From Isochrysis galbana (Eukaryota; Haptophyta; Isochrysidales; Isochrysidaceae): DNA of 64,000 bases. Shown here piece after piece: positions 53,497 to 63,420 of the stretch (the first letter of the stretch is position 1; each line of letters begins with the position of its first letter). A program made the translations under genes and the position numbers. The DNA lies in contig CM030943.1 in NCBI GenBank assembly GCA_018136815.1, positions 3,434,127 through 3,498,126 of the forward strand, in the 5' to 3' direction. The notes below the pieces were generated by a model that worked only from the letters and a program-made list of their open reading frames with translations, had not been told where the DNA came from and searched no databases.

Positions 53497-54059
53497 TGTA
53501 CGCGACCTCGTCCAGCACGTGGCAAGCTGCGTTCTGGGAGGGCTACACGAGGGGGTTTGCAGCGGCATCGCGTGTGGCGTAGGGCAGATGAAAAGAGTTT
53601 GAGCTCTGCCGCATGGATGGCACGCTTCGAGCTCGGGCATGCACGCGGTGGAGCTTGTTGAGAGAGGCGGATTTGGCAGTGGGGAGAATAGTGAGTGAAA
53701 GGCAGCGTGGAGGGAGCGGGGGGGGGGGGGGGAGGCAGGAATGAAGAGTGGTGAAGCGAGGGAGAATTGGACTCACTTGTAGAGTCAGCACAGAGCGCGT
53801 GCACATCGTATGAATGAATCTCGCCGCCTTGTATCTGGTACTGTTGGTAGCTGTGGTGGGATGGATGAAATAAAAACTTCTTGAAATTTTCACAACACGC
53901 GCGGCTTTGCAGATCTCGCTCGCAGCCACGCCCGCGTTCCGTCACGACACAGGCCAGGGCGAAGGTCGGCTTGTCCCAGCGGGTCGGTCGCCATCGCTCC
54001 ACCCCCACTTCGGATTGCGCGGGGGCCACGTCACAATCGGACGGGAAGAAGGCTGTCTC

Positions 54060-54278
54060 CACGACTTGAAGTATATCGGAGCGTAGTAATTGATCGTCGA
54101 GGTGAAATGCGCCACTGGCTCGCGCAAAATCGTGAACACAAAAGGCTCAACTCTGGAACCCGAGCGGAGATAGGTGCGCTCGGTGGTACCGTTGAAAACC
54201 ATGTGCCCGGCCACCACGTCGAACATGGCATAGTCATGTGTCTCAGCTCGGGGCAGCATTCTCGGCCACCAGTTCTCA
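54060..54278 (-). pseudogene. Galactose-3-O-sulfotransferase-like fragment, cut by LINE
   Basis: A minus-strand frame reads DYAMFDVVAGHMVFNGTTE, then PFVFTILREPVAHFTSTINYY. The GHMxFN block and the F-x-T-I-L-R-x-P-V block are the conserved core of Gal-3-O-sulfotransferase-type enzymes, which move sulfate from PAPS onto galactose in the Golgi; the TILRxPV strand is part of the 3'-phosphate-binding site. Upstream coding sequence is cut by the LINE 5' end at 54279. The downstream part seems to shift frame near 54062. The P-loop region for the 5'-phosphosulfate is not present. A broken gene is the simplest reading. Confidence 0.55.
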
Positions 54279-54330
54279 AAACTATTGTTATAGTTTTAGC
54301 GATGGAGCGCGCGCCGACCGCTCCCACCTC
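54279..54330 (+). mobile_element. LINE 5' end, left of the LTR insertion
   Basis: Hairpin at 54279-54296, ATG at 54302, then ten codons (MERAPTAPTS) up to ACCTC, where the solo LTR begins. It continues at 55388 on the far side. Confidence 0.88.
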
Positions 54331-55382
54331 TGTCAGAGCAAGGCTGCTCTCACTCTTGGAGATTGCCTGCGAGGGCGCGCCGGCAGCTAGCGCGGAACGC
54401 GGTTCTTGTGGGGAGCTCATGGAGCTTTCCTCGGGGTTGACTACGGGCATGGTGATCGACGCACGACGCACGACGCACGCACGGAGCACGGAGGGCGCGG
54501 AAGTGTGGAAGGAGGCTTGTGGGAGGTGGTGGCAGGCGACTGGGGGTGGCTCAGGCGCGTGCTTGACTTGTATAGACTCGTTGACTCGGGGTATAGACTC
54601 GGGAACTCGGGGGGACTCGCGTGGGAACACGGTGGGACTCGACGAAGTTGCTTCAAAAAGCTCGAGGACACAAAGCCACACAAACTAAACCAAACGGGGC
54701 GAAAACTAACCACACCGTCGGCACCAGGGCAACTCAGCAACGCGCAGACATGCGACAGAGGGGAGGCCGACACAACGAGGGCGGATCTCGTTGGGGAGCT
54801 ATGACCGATAGACGAGAGAAGACAACAGACGGTCATGGAACATTTAATGACATCGAGAGAAGGTAAGAGAAGAGGGCCGGAGGCGACGGACGGCACGCCG
54901 AGGGAAAGAACCTGCCGCGGGGGGGGCGAGGGACCGAGGGCACGGCGGGGCAGCGTGGGAGGGCGCGACGCCAATCTCGGAGCGAGATCGCGTCCTTTCC
55001 TTCGCGGAGCGCGGAGAGAACCCTCCACGAGATATCTTGAGACCGGAGAATGTTTTGGACGAACCTTCCTGTCGTCGGCCGAGGAGATGCGGACGGAGAG
55101 AGAGAGAGAGAGAGTCTCGCAGAGCGACTGCAGAACGAGAAGTCGAAGTCATGCCTGTTTATTACCTTAAACGAGCCAACAATTATAGTAACAGCAAAAC
55201 AAAATTCGAATCGCAAATTTCGAGACCAAAATCTGCAAACCTGGACTTGAGACCATGGGGAATCCGAATCGGTGTGTCTTGTGCGTCAGCGGCAACACGG
55301 GGAACTGTTCAATTGTAATTGTGAGCGCGTACCTTACACGAATATTCATGCCTACAGCCTTCAGATGGGCAGGAATACAACA
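54331..55382 (-). mobile_element. Solo LTR of family B with 5-bp target duplication
   Basis: 1052 bp, TG...CA ended: on the minus strand it starts TGTTGTATTCCTGCCCATC and ends GCTCTGACA. It is flanked by ACCTC at 54326-54330 and 55383-55387, while uninterrupted LINE copies have ACCTC only once. It is therefore a precise LTR insertion in ORF1, reduced to a solo LTR by recombination between two LTRs. Its first 500 bases match 30359-30866. Confidence 0.9.
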
Positions 55383-55387
55383 ACCTC

Positions 55388-56480
55388 CCAGCCCTCTGCC
55401 GCCACGACGCCCCAACGGGGCCGACCCAAGCCACCGGAGCCCAAGCGCTCGCAACCCTCAGCCCCTCCCGATCAGGACGTCGAGATGGCGCCACCTCCCT
55501 CTCCTCCCAGGCAGCCTCACAGCCAGGGAACAGGCAGAGTCCTGTTCCCTGGTGCAGACCAGAGCCAGGGCAATGCCCTGCCACAGGCCTCCCTCGACAC
55601 GCCACCCAACCAAGGACTCCCCATGGGGGCTGGCAGCACTGCTGCCACCCCCATGGTGGCAACTCCTACCATCAGTGCACCCCTCGGGGGCGGGCACTTG
55701 ACACAACAATCAATCCTGGGGGCTTTTGCGCCCTCCAACCAACAACCAACACCTGCGCAAAAATCCTACGCGGAAGCCGCCCAGAAGGGACCCATGGGGA
55801 AGACTCCAATGCAGCAAGCCCAGAAGCAACCAGCCCCACAGCCACAGCAACCATCGCGCAAGCGGGCCGACCCCCAATCGGACCCCAAGCCGGTTGTCAG
55901 CAACAACACACAACTTGCTCCCCCCCCTCTTGATGAGGAGGAAGAGCCGGAAGACACCCCTTTTTTCATTCAGCTAGCTCAGCTAGCTGACGACAAGAAG
56001 GACATCAAACGTGAAGATGTAGCTACCTTCATGAAATTCCTCCTCTCTAGGCTGGAAGGCCTAGACGCAACCCCGGATGGGATGGACAAGGGTCGTAAAG
56101 GCCCTTGGATCTTTTACGTCGATGAGGACGCACACGATCAATTTAAGGCCGCATATGGAGACAAAGTAAATACGGCACTTTCTGGAGTCCCGCACGAGTT
56201 TGGAATCACTTACGGCGCGTTAGCCGATTCGGCCCCTCGCAAGTCGAGCGCCATCCGGTCCTCTCTCAAAGAGGTGGCGACCTACATCGTATTCCGCATC
56301 TTTGACCCGATCAAGGCGTACAAAACCAAGACTAGGCATCTGGCTAGCTCGCTCGAACGCGAGGGTTTCCACGTGCTAAGGGGCAACCAACAGCGAGCCA
56401 AAACTTCACTCGAAGGAATCACGAAGGTCGAGTCCGGCAAGCGCCCAATCTGGTATTTCTATGTTTACACGGACACGTCC
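55388..56480 (+). pseudogene. LINE ORF1, right part, 3'-truncated
   Basis: Resumes the LINE after the solo LTR (CCAGCCCTCTGCCGCC), in frame, and runs through the Pro/Gln-rich region and most of the globular domain (FFIQLAQLADDKKDIKRED ... WYFYVYTDTSA). LINE homology ends at 56480, so the Cys/His-rich end and ORF2 are absent. Closest to the copy at 24416. Confidence 0.87.
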
Positions 56481-56800
56481 GCGCCCTGGCCTCCCCTGCC
56501 TCTCCCTCGCTGGCGCTCCCGAGCCTCTGGGGCCCCCAGTCTGCATCTGTCTGCCTGTCGACCAAGGGGGGGAGGGGGGGTTGGAGCAATGGGCTGGTCA
56601 CGAGGGGCCAGGATGGGCGAATGGGGCGAGCCTGTGGGGAAGGGAGTGGGCCAGTAGGGCAGTGGCCTCCTGGCAAGCCATCAGGCGTGCCAGGAGGATG
56701 GGTGGTTCCTCCCCCATGGCAGGGGAGGAGTGGAGAGAGGGGGGGGCTCGTGCCCCCCCATGGGTCAACCAAGTATAAACTTAGTTGAAGCATATTAAAA
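56481..56800 (-). mobile_element. Possible 5' end of a third LINE family
   Basis: 56766-56787 forms a hairpin on the minus strand (CAACTAAG, loop TTTATA, CTTGGTTG) directly before an ATG at 56761, the same position as in the other LINE families. The coding frame after it is short and unconvincing, so the element is judged degraded. Confidence 0.3.
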
Positions 56801-56935
56801 GTAATAGGTAAAAGTTTTTTTGTTATTTTACTACTATTATTATCGTGTCGGGGTTGGCTGATTGGCTGGTCTGTTGTGGTGGATTCGGTCTGTGTGGCGC
56901 TCTCGGGCGGGTTGGGTGTGGCTCCTGGCTAATGG

Positions 56936-57007
56936 GCCCCCGTCAACCCCCTTCCCCTTCCCCAGTTCTCTCTTTAGTCTTTAGCGGAGAAGCTGGTTCC
57001 GGGGAGG
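56936..57007 (-). mobile_element. LINE 3' UTR fragment
   Basis: About 70 bases match, on the minus strand, the 3' UTR segment at 15320-15375 and 36985-37045 (CCCCGGAACCAGCTTCTCCG and GGGGAAGGGGAAGGG). The A/T-rich tail side is TTTAAAGATTTTT. Confidence 0.6.
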
Positions 57008-57009
57008 TC

Positions 57010-57265
57010 TAGGCCCAAGCCAGAATATTTAAAGATTTTTCTACATATTTGGGCAGATTTTTGGCCCTACAATCTGCGACATATTTGGGTGCCCAAATTG
57101 CCCTCCCCCAACATATGTACGGTTATGGACCATCTGTACTTAGGGGTAGGCCAAAATATCCACAATTTTTCACCCAAATATCCATTGGAAATATCTCCCA
57201 TATATCCAGAAAATCGGCCCAAATATCCAAGAAATATCCGGAGATATCCATATATCCGCATCGCC
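57010..57265. repeat. ATATCC/CATATTTGGG-rich repeat
   Basis: Repeats of CATATTTGGG and CCAAATATCC with internal inversions; like 115-235 and 63400-63545. Noncoding. Confidence 0.5.
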
Positions 57266-57424
57266 ATACGCCATACGCGCATGCACGCCGTTGCGTAAAA
57301 AAAAGCTCTTCTGGCTCTGTGCTCTTTGCTCACAGCTCTCCTGCTTATCCTTATTCCTAACCTACTAGCAATACAATACATGTCTTGATCTTGAGATGTG
57401 ATGAGGCAATATATTATTTGACTA

Positions 57425-57690
57425 CAAACACAATCACATTGACGTGCGGTTACGCTGGTTGCTATTGAATCGCAACATGATGGAGGCCTCAATCTGATCG
57501 ATCTGCCAAAGATTTAGCACGATCGGGACCAAACACACATTGGAGCAATGAGAAGACACGTTCACACGATGCAGAATTAGGGCTGAGAGAAAATGCAATC
57601 CTTGCTGCAATGGCCCATGTAGGGAACTTCGTACAATTGGCGGCCCACCAAGCTAACACATCTGACGTGAATGATTTGACGTCCCTATGG
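57425..57690 (-). pseudogene. hAT transposase C-terminal dimerisation domain, frameshifted
   Basis: The minus-strand frame reads DVLAWWAANCTKFPTWAIAA, then FSLSPNSASCERVFSLL, which is the hAT dimerisation signature (WW ... FP-x-x-A ... S-x-x-S-x-x-ERVFS). It stops at SLADRSD. A 4-base repeat, GATCGATC at 57498-57505, explains this: in the other frame the usual hAT end continues (QIEASIMLRFNSN). No RNase-H-like core is found upstream. It is a relic of an autonomous hAT element, the likely source of transposase for the MITEs in this window, at least in the past. Confidence 0.75.
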
Positions 57691-57799
57691 TCAAATTGAG
57701 TACCCCTGCGAGGGGGGAGGGGGACGCCCAGGGCAGGGGCAGGGGGACTGCCACACCTCTCATGACAGACCAGGCAAGGCTCCGTTCGGGATGAGGCCT

Positions 57800-58095
57800 C
57801 GCGCGGGGGGACCGAGGCACATCGCGCCCTGCGCATCCACGGCCTGCGCATAGGTGATTGCAAGTCATCACACCCTCCCCCTTCGGACATTTCTCTTAAA
57901 CTGCGAGTTTACGTAATTGTCAACCTCAGAGAAAACAATCTACTGTGCTCACGCATGGCGCCCCGCGCGGGGAAGGACCGAGGCACATCGCGCCCTGCGC
58001 ATCCACGGCGTGCCGTATGCAAACGCGCGGCGCCCCGCGCGGACATCGCGATTGCAAGTCACCACACCTTTCCCCTCAAACTCTCCATTCAACGT
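57800..58095. repeat. Direct duplication
   Basis: GGACCGAGGCACATCGCGCC plus CTGCGCATCCACGG occurs at about 57808 and 57974, and ATTGCAAGTCA(T/C)CACACC follows each. Two degenerate copies about 165 bp apart; no gene. Confidence 0.7.
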
Positions 58096-59170
58096 TTACA
58101 GCGGACGTGATTGCTCCACGCGCCCTGATATCCATCGTAGTGTTGCCATGTCACGGGTAAAAAACTGTTCGCACATACCCTAAATTTAAAATAATATTAT
58201 TTTTATAACCGTGGACATTTGATCTCTCAATTCGACTGATGTCCCACAATTGACGGAACGACACCTTATGAAGACACGGTTCAATCTAGGAATGGGGAGC
58301 TAGGATTTGGTTTCTGTGTTCATCTCATTGCCCTCATTGAGTCCTCCTAGAGGCTCAAGACACCATTCTCAAAGCATAATGAGTTGTTTGCCACTCGCGG
58401 AAGCCTTCCCGGCAAAAAACGGCGTTGTCCTACGAATTGCCGCAAACACCTGAGGACACGATTTGAGGCTCATGACGAGCTCCCTAGAACTTGCTCCCAC
58501 GAGATGAAATGCTCTTTGGCATGGGTTCTTTTCGACCTTCAGTGGAGACCAAGCTTGGTTTTGAAGCCCAATGAGAGTTTTGGCTGCTTTTGCCTCTTGC
58601 GGGGCAAAAACAAAACTCTCGACGCACCCTGTGGCCTCCGGTGGCCGAAGAACTCAGTTCACGCTGGAGCCGAAAGCTCGGTCAAGACGAAGTCTACAGC
58701 CTTGGCCATAGTGGGAGCTAAGGATCTCAAGACTGAGTTGGGACTATCCTTCAGTTGGTGGGAAGTCGCAATCCTTCACTCTCGAAAGTTGTGTGGCTTT
58801 CAAGCTCAGGGTCCTACAAATACACCGAAATCGTAGGACGCGGTCCTATAATGTAGGACGGAACTTTTTAGCCGAGAAGGATTGCACACAGAAAAGGCGC
58901 GAAAGGGATTCATCCATGCTTAGTGAAGATCCTACAAGATTCATCGGCGAATAGCGTCTCAACGCGAGCACAGCGGCGTGCACTTTACCTATAGCTTTTC
59001 GTAGCTTAGCCATGGAGTAGCTGGTAGACTTAAAAAGTCTAGAAGCTTACAGAGGTGTCAGACTTACAGAGTCTAGACGCGGGAGGTTCTTGAGGGTGTA
59101 CTTTAGCAAGCAAGATGCTCGCTACTTCCTTGGTCTTCATCGACACGTGCTTACTACTCCCTTGATCTCC
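58096..59170. other. No supported gene
   Basis: An open plus-strand frame of 150 codons at 58384-58836 has ordinary composition but no recognisable motif. The region may be internal or LTR sequence of the family A element whose 5' LTR edge is at 59414. Confidence 0.4.
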
Positions 59171-59414
59171 ATGCCTGGGTGATCAGTCCAGAGCTAGAGC
59201 ATATTCATATTCCGAGTAGAAAGAAGCATGTAGAAGCTGCTTGGCCACGTGGATATAATGGTAGACCAACATTGAATGATTGAATGAAGTGTAGTGATTG
59301 ATAGAAGCGTGGAGCCGTCGTAGACGTAGAGATAGACATAAGAACGAAGATTGATGATTTACCATCGCGGTTGTAACGGTAGAGCGGAAAATAGCGAATT
59401 AGCCTGCAGAGGCT
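59171..59414 (-). repeat. LTR family A-like start
   Basis: On the minus strand TGTCGCATTCGCGAGC begins at 59414 and is preceded by GGCCCGGGG, polypurine-like. The extent downstream is not determined. The minus-strand sequence just before it (59415-59600) could encode the end of a polyprotein (EFFIPEDTYDSLDE). Confidence 0.5.
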
Positions 59415-59907
59415 CGCGAATGCGACACCCCGGGCCTCGCCCGCCAAAAGGCGGGCCTGGGTCCCGGGTCTCGTCCAAACTGTCGTACGTGTCCTCCGGA
59501 ATGAAGAACTCCGGGTCCATTGCCCCCGCCGGCGGGTCGGCGGGTCGCCAGAGGCTGGCGCCGACGCTTCGGCCATCTCGACGAGCTCAGGCGAGTCGAC
59601 GACGGCGGCGACGGCGGTGAGGGCGGGGGGAGCAGGGGTGGCGGACATGGCTGAGCGCTTCAGTGTGTGTGTGTGTGCTGGAGGGGGCGAGGCTAGCGGC
59701 GCGCGGCGGCGGGGGAAGAGGCGGCGAGGCGCCCCCCTTCCCCTTCTCCGTGGCGGGGGGGCTTTCCTCCTTTTCCCCGGTCTTCGCGCGTCGCTGCTCC
59801 ATTGGCGTTCACCTGCGTAAACTAAAGCTCCATGTCCATGTCCATGTCTAGCGACTCGCGGTTTGGAGATCCTTATTTTCTCTTTTGGAGACCCTGGAAA
59901 TCAGGAC

Positions 59908-60096
59908 CCTAGATGGGAAATACGTATTTACCGTATTTGGCCAGAGGCCAAATACATATGTATTTGGCTGTATTTGAAGCGCGTCCTGGGTTGTAGGCCT
60001 CGAATGTATTTGAAATATATTTGGCCGGAGGCCAAATACATATGTATTATTTGGCTGTACTCCTTGCAGGCCCCAGCACCGTATTTCCCATCTAGG
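59908..60096. mobile_element. hAT-type MITE with 8-bp target duplication
   Basis: 189 bp with perfect 17-bp terminal inverted repeats (CCTAGATGGGAAATACG), flanked by ATCAGGAC at 59900-59907 and 60097-60104. Inside are two copies of GGCCAAATACATATGTATT. The 8-bp duplication points to hAT transposase. TIRs resemble the MITE at 37956 (both have GATGGGA at positions 5-11). Confidence 0.9.
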
Positions 60097-60104
60097 ATCA
60101 GGAC

Positions 60105-60566
60105 CCCCGCGGACAAGAGAAGTCGCGTAGACTGGGCCGAAGTCGCGGACGGCGGACAGCGCTGTCGCGGACACCCCCCCCCCCGCCCACCGTTTGCTCT
60201 CGGGGGATTGTCTCGGTCCTCCGATAGCTATCTCGGGAGGTCCGATTACGGCATCCTCCCAGGAGCTACCTCCCCCGTTTGCTCTCAGGGGGCTACCTCG
60301 GTCCTCCGACGGCCATCGGCGGAAGGGGGGGGCTGTGGGCGGTCGGGAGACAATTTCCGCACAAGGGCTCTCCTCGGAGGCGTCTGGCGCCCCCGAGAGC
60401 CCGAGGGGGGCGTTGGCTTCTGGGGGGGCTACCATACATAGAAAGCGACGTTGTTGCTGGAGAGTAGCTTGAGAAGAAGTTGGAGGCACAACCACAGCAC
60501 AAGAGGACAACAGAACGACACTCGATCATACCGAGACCCCCAAAGAACACCTTCTCACGCTGCGTC
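60105..60566. repeat. Duplicated block upstream of the glycosidase-like gene
   Basis: CCGTTTGCTCTC(A/G)GGGGG followed by CTCGGTCCTCCGA occurs twice (about 60188 and 60276). No promoter motif stands out, and unlike other genes there is no long GA/CT tract. Confidence 0.6.
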
Positions 60567-61988
60567 ATGTCGCAGCCAACGATGTCTCTCTGCACGGCAT
60601 CGCCTCAACTCCTGGGGGAAGCAACGGTTGCTCACGTGGGCGGGCTGGCGACGCTACCCTCTTCGGTGAAGGTCATCCGCCAGGAGCGCACCTCGCTCCG
60701 CACCTCGCTCGATGGCGGTGTGCGCTCTGACGCAAGCGAGCATGTCCAGATTAAAACAATGGGCTGGCGGTACCTCACCATAATCCGCTGCAGTCTGCAA
60801 TGGTTCGACGGCGCGAATCACGGCACCATCGAGGAGGACACTGCACACGACGTCTGTCTGCTTTTCAAGGACGCTGCTGAGACGCCTTACTCGCCGGCGA
60901 CGATGGTTGGGGCGTTGCACTCACGGGATGGCCTGCACTTCGACGGCCCACGGGCAGTGGTGATGCCGTGTGGCACAGGGCATGCCGAATTGAAAGTGAA
61001 GCAGGGGTATTGGGCCAATACTCCGAGCATTGAAGGCATGGCCGCCGAGGCGCCCTATCACCCCCAAATTGGAGCCACCTTTATTCCACACATGTTGCAC
61101 AACCTCGCATACCTGCACCATCGTGGTGAGCACGTCTTCATTGGTGGTTTGTATAACAAGGTCACTCGTACCCCCGGCGTTTGGCTAGCGCGTGGTCCAT
61201 CTCCATTTTGGAAAAAAAACGCTACAGCGGTGGGAAATTCGCCATCCAAGGATGGAGAGGCGCACACCTCCCATCCAGACTCTTCGGTGTCATCGAGAAG
61301 TGAAAGCCCTTTTTACTTTCGTCGGATTCTTTATGGAGAGCATCCAGGCTGTGTTGAAGCTCGACGTATGAGCAAGTTATTTCGGTTGCCACTCAATGAT
61401 TCGCGAAGAGATTACTCGGCATGTGAGTTCGACGGAAGACTCTCTTTGACATTCCACCACGGCCGCTTTATGCTGTTTGCACGTGCAAACGTCCGGTCGC
61501 ACGGTGGGAGATATGTGCAGATGACGCATTCTAAAGATTTGAGGCGGTGGTCACCCTTCACGCGGATTCGAATTCGTGATTACGACCCAAGCGTGGGGGA
61601 GATTTACTTCTTTTCCGTGACAAAGAATCCTGCCTCCGAGCAGAATTTGCTCTCGGTGTTTCCAATGGTCCATCAAAAGTCAGGGTGCATCGCCATGGCG
61701 TGTAGTCGCAATGGTGTGGAGTGGTCTCGGCCTGCTCCGCTCACCCGCTGTAGCACCAGTGGCGGAGGAGCGCGCACGGTGTACCATCCAGCTGCAGGCC
61801 TCGTCCACCAGGAAGGGGAGGTGTTCTTTTATGTACATCAAAATGTCCCGGACATTATTGTGGAAGAGAGTGACCTCGTTGCCGATGTCAAGAATGCAAA
61901 GGGTGTGCCTCCCTCCCGTTTGGTGCGCTATTCGCTTTCCGTCGAGAAGCTAAGGGCTTGGACGAATCGTCAATTGGAGTGCAGCTAG
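60567..61988 (+). CDS. Beta-propeller glycosidase-like protein
   Basis: Intron-free, 473 residues from the ATG at 60567; an in-frame ATG at 60480 would add 29 residues. No signal peptide is clear. The sequence shows repeated W/D-x-x-HW-type propeller strands: MVGALHSRDGLHFDGPRAVV, then CEFDGRLSLTFHHGRFMLFA, RYVQMTHSKDLRRWSPF and IAMACSRNGVEWSRPAPL. SxDGxxW/F strand ends and an acidic CEFDGRLSL block are typical of five-bladed propeller glycosidases (the GH32/43/68 fold class). The exact family and catalytic residues are not certain; the middle part has a Ser-rich insertion (about 240-270). Similar glycan-related activity to the GH32 gene is an inference only. Confidence 0.55.
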   Translation: MSQPTMSLCTASPQLLGEATVAHVGGLATLPSSVKVIRQERTSLRTSLDGGVRSDASEHVQIKTMGWRYLTIIRCSLQWFDGANHGTIEEDTAHDVCLLFKDAAETPYSPATMVGALHSRDGLHFDGPRAVVMPCGTGHAELKVKQGYWANTPSIEGMAAEAPYHPQIGATFIPHMLHNLAYLHHRGEHVFIGGLYNKVTRTPGVWLARGPSPFWKKNATAVGNSPSKDGEAHTSHPDSSVSSRSESPFYFRRILYGEHPGCVEARRMSKLFRLPLNDSRRDYSACEFDGRLSLTFHHGRFMLFARANVRSHGGRYVQMTHSKDLRRWSPFTRIRIRDYDPSVGEIYFFSVTKNPASEQNLLSVFPMVHQKSGCIAMACSRNGVEWSRPAPLTRCSTSGGGARTVYHPAAGLVHQEGEVFFYVHQNVPDIIVEESDLVADVKNAKGVPPSRLVRYSLSVEKLRAWTNRQLECS

Positions 61989-63140
61989 GAGTGAGTGACA
62001 CTGACGAGTCGGCGAAGCCACGACACACGGGGCCAGCAGCAGACAACGAGCCCACGAACAAATATAAGACGGGTTATTGACTCATCTCGATGCTTGATGA
62101 GGGGGTAGAGGTGGGAGAGGGGGGGGGGGGGGGGGCTGGGTTGAAAATATGACTCTTGTTGATCTGGAGGGCCACATTTTCTTATCGTTGGACCGGGGGA
62201 TGATTTCCCCTCGTCTGTCCCCGCTCGAACCCGAATCTGAAGCAGAGCGACGGCGCGACCGACCCGCTGCTGACAGGCCGACGCTTTGCCGCGCTCCAAC
62301 GAGAGCACGGCGGTGGTCAGCCCCCCCCTGCCCCTTGTCGCTGGTGTTCGGACTTAATTAATTAATTAAATAGTCTCACCGCACACGCGGCTGTGGACCC
62401 TCTACTTTCTACTCACGCAGCAAAACTTTCTTTCTACACCCCCACTCCCCCGGCCCTTTCCCCCCCGCCATCAGGCGACTCCCCCCCCGTGCACTACTAG
62501 GGGGATAGGGGAAAAGGGCTTAGATATGGTCCGGTGGCCCGCGCCCCCCCCCCGGTGATCTGTTCCCCCCTTCCTCCTATGCCTACCGGGCTCGCGGCTG
62601 GCGGCGTCCTCAGCCCCGACTTCCCCTGTAAACAAATGCGGGACTTCGTGGAGGTAAAGGTCATTATTATCTGTGAAAAGTCGTCTTCGTACTCTTGTTC
62701 TTGTACGCCTTCATGCTCTCCTCCCCCTTGGGAGTTTGTCTGTGTGAGTTTGTGGGGTGGGGGGTAATAGGTTAGCCTCCCAGGCGCCCGGCAGTACGTT
62801 GCTTTTGGGAGTGTTTCGGGCGTGGGGTCCCCTTTGGTCCCTTCCGCCTTGCATTCTAGCGGGGTCTCCAGCCTCTGTTTTGGTGGTAGTTTTGTTTGGG
62901 TTGACGGTTTTGAAGATGATGTGGCTTCTCCTGGCTGTTTTCGCGCCGTTCGTGTTCGGCCTGGTCCTCGCGCATCGCGCGCGTGGCCGGGGCTTGGTGA
63001 GTGTACGATACTGCATACTGCGCACTCGTGTCGTGCTCATGCGCACAAGTGTCTGGTTGCTGAGGTTTGCATGTGGTGCTACATGCCACCAGGCATGGTG
63101 TGATGGTGGTTAGGTTGACCGGCCGGGTCTGCGCCTCGTG
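61989..63140. other. Intergenic, no supported gene
   Basis: A G-run of about 17 bases is at 62120-62136, with poly-C/G-rich DNA nearby. An open minus-strand frame at 62711-63046 is Arg/Thr/Asn-rich without motifs. Nothing else is recognised. Confidence 0.45.
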
Positions 63141-63144
63141 CTCT

Positions 63145-63420
63145 TGTCGCATTCGCGATGTCTCAGAGGCAAAAAGAAATTACAGTAAAGAAATACAGTA
63201 AAAACAGTAAAAAGAACAGAGGAAGAAAGAAGAAGAAGAGTGAAAAAGAAGAGAAAAAAACCCAGAGTATATAGGGCGGTTCTCAGCCCTTCCCATTGGC
63301 CCTATGGCTACGTAAACTCTCGCTCTCGCGTGGCATAGTGGTTCAACCCACCGCCTCCACCAACCTTTTGCTAAGACCCGTAACAGGTTTGATTTTAGCA
63401 ATCTGGATATCTGGTTGGAG
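63145..63420 (+). repeat. LTR family A-like start with TATA box
   Basis: TGTCGCATTCGCGAT at 63145 matches the family A LTR start, here on the plus strand. A TATA box (GAGTATATAGGG, 63265-63276) lies about 120 bases on, as in an LTR promoter. A tRNA A-box-like TGGCATAGTGG is at 63332. The end is not defined. Confidence 0.4.

Noticed and set aside
58384-58836. 150-codon plus-strand frame
   Set aside because: No domain, no splice or start support, and it lies next to LTR sequence.
63315-63400. tRNA-like or tRNA-derived SINE from A-box-like TGGCATAGTGG
   Set aside because: The B box (AGGTTTGATTTTA) is poor and no cloverleaf can be drawn.
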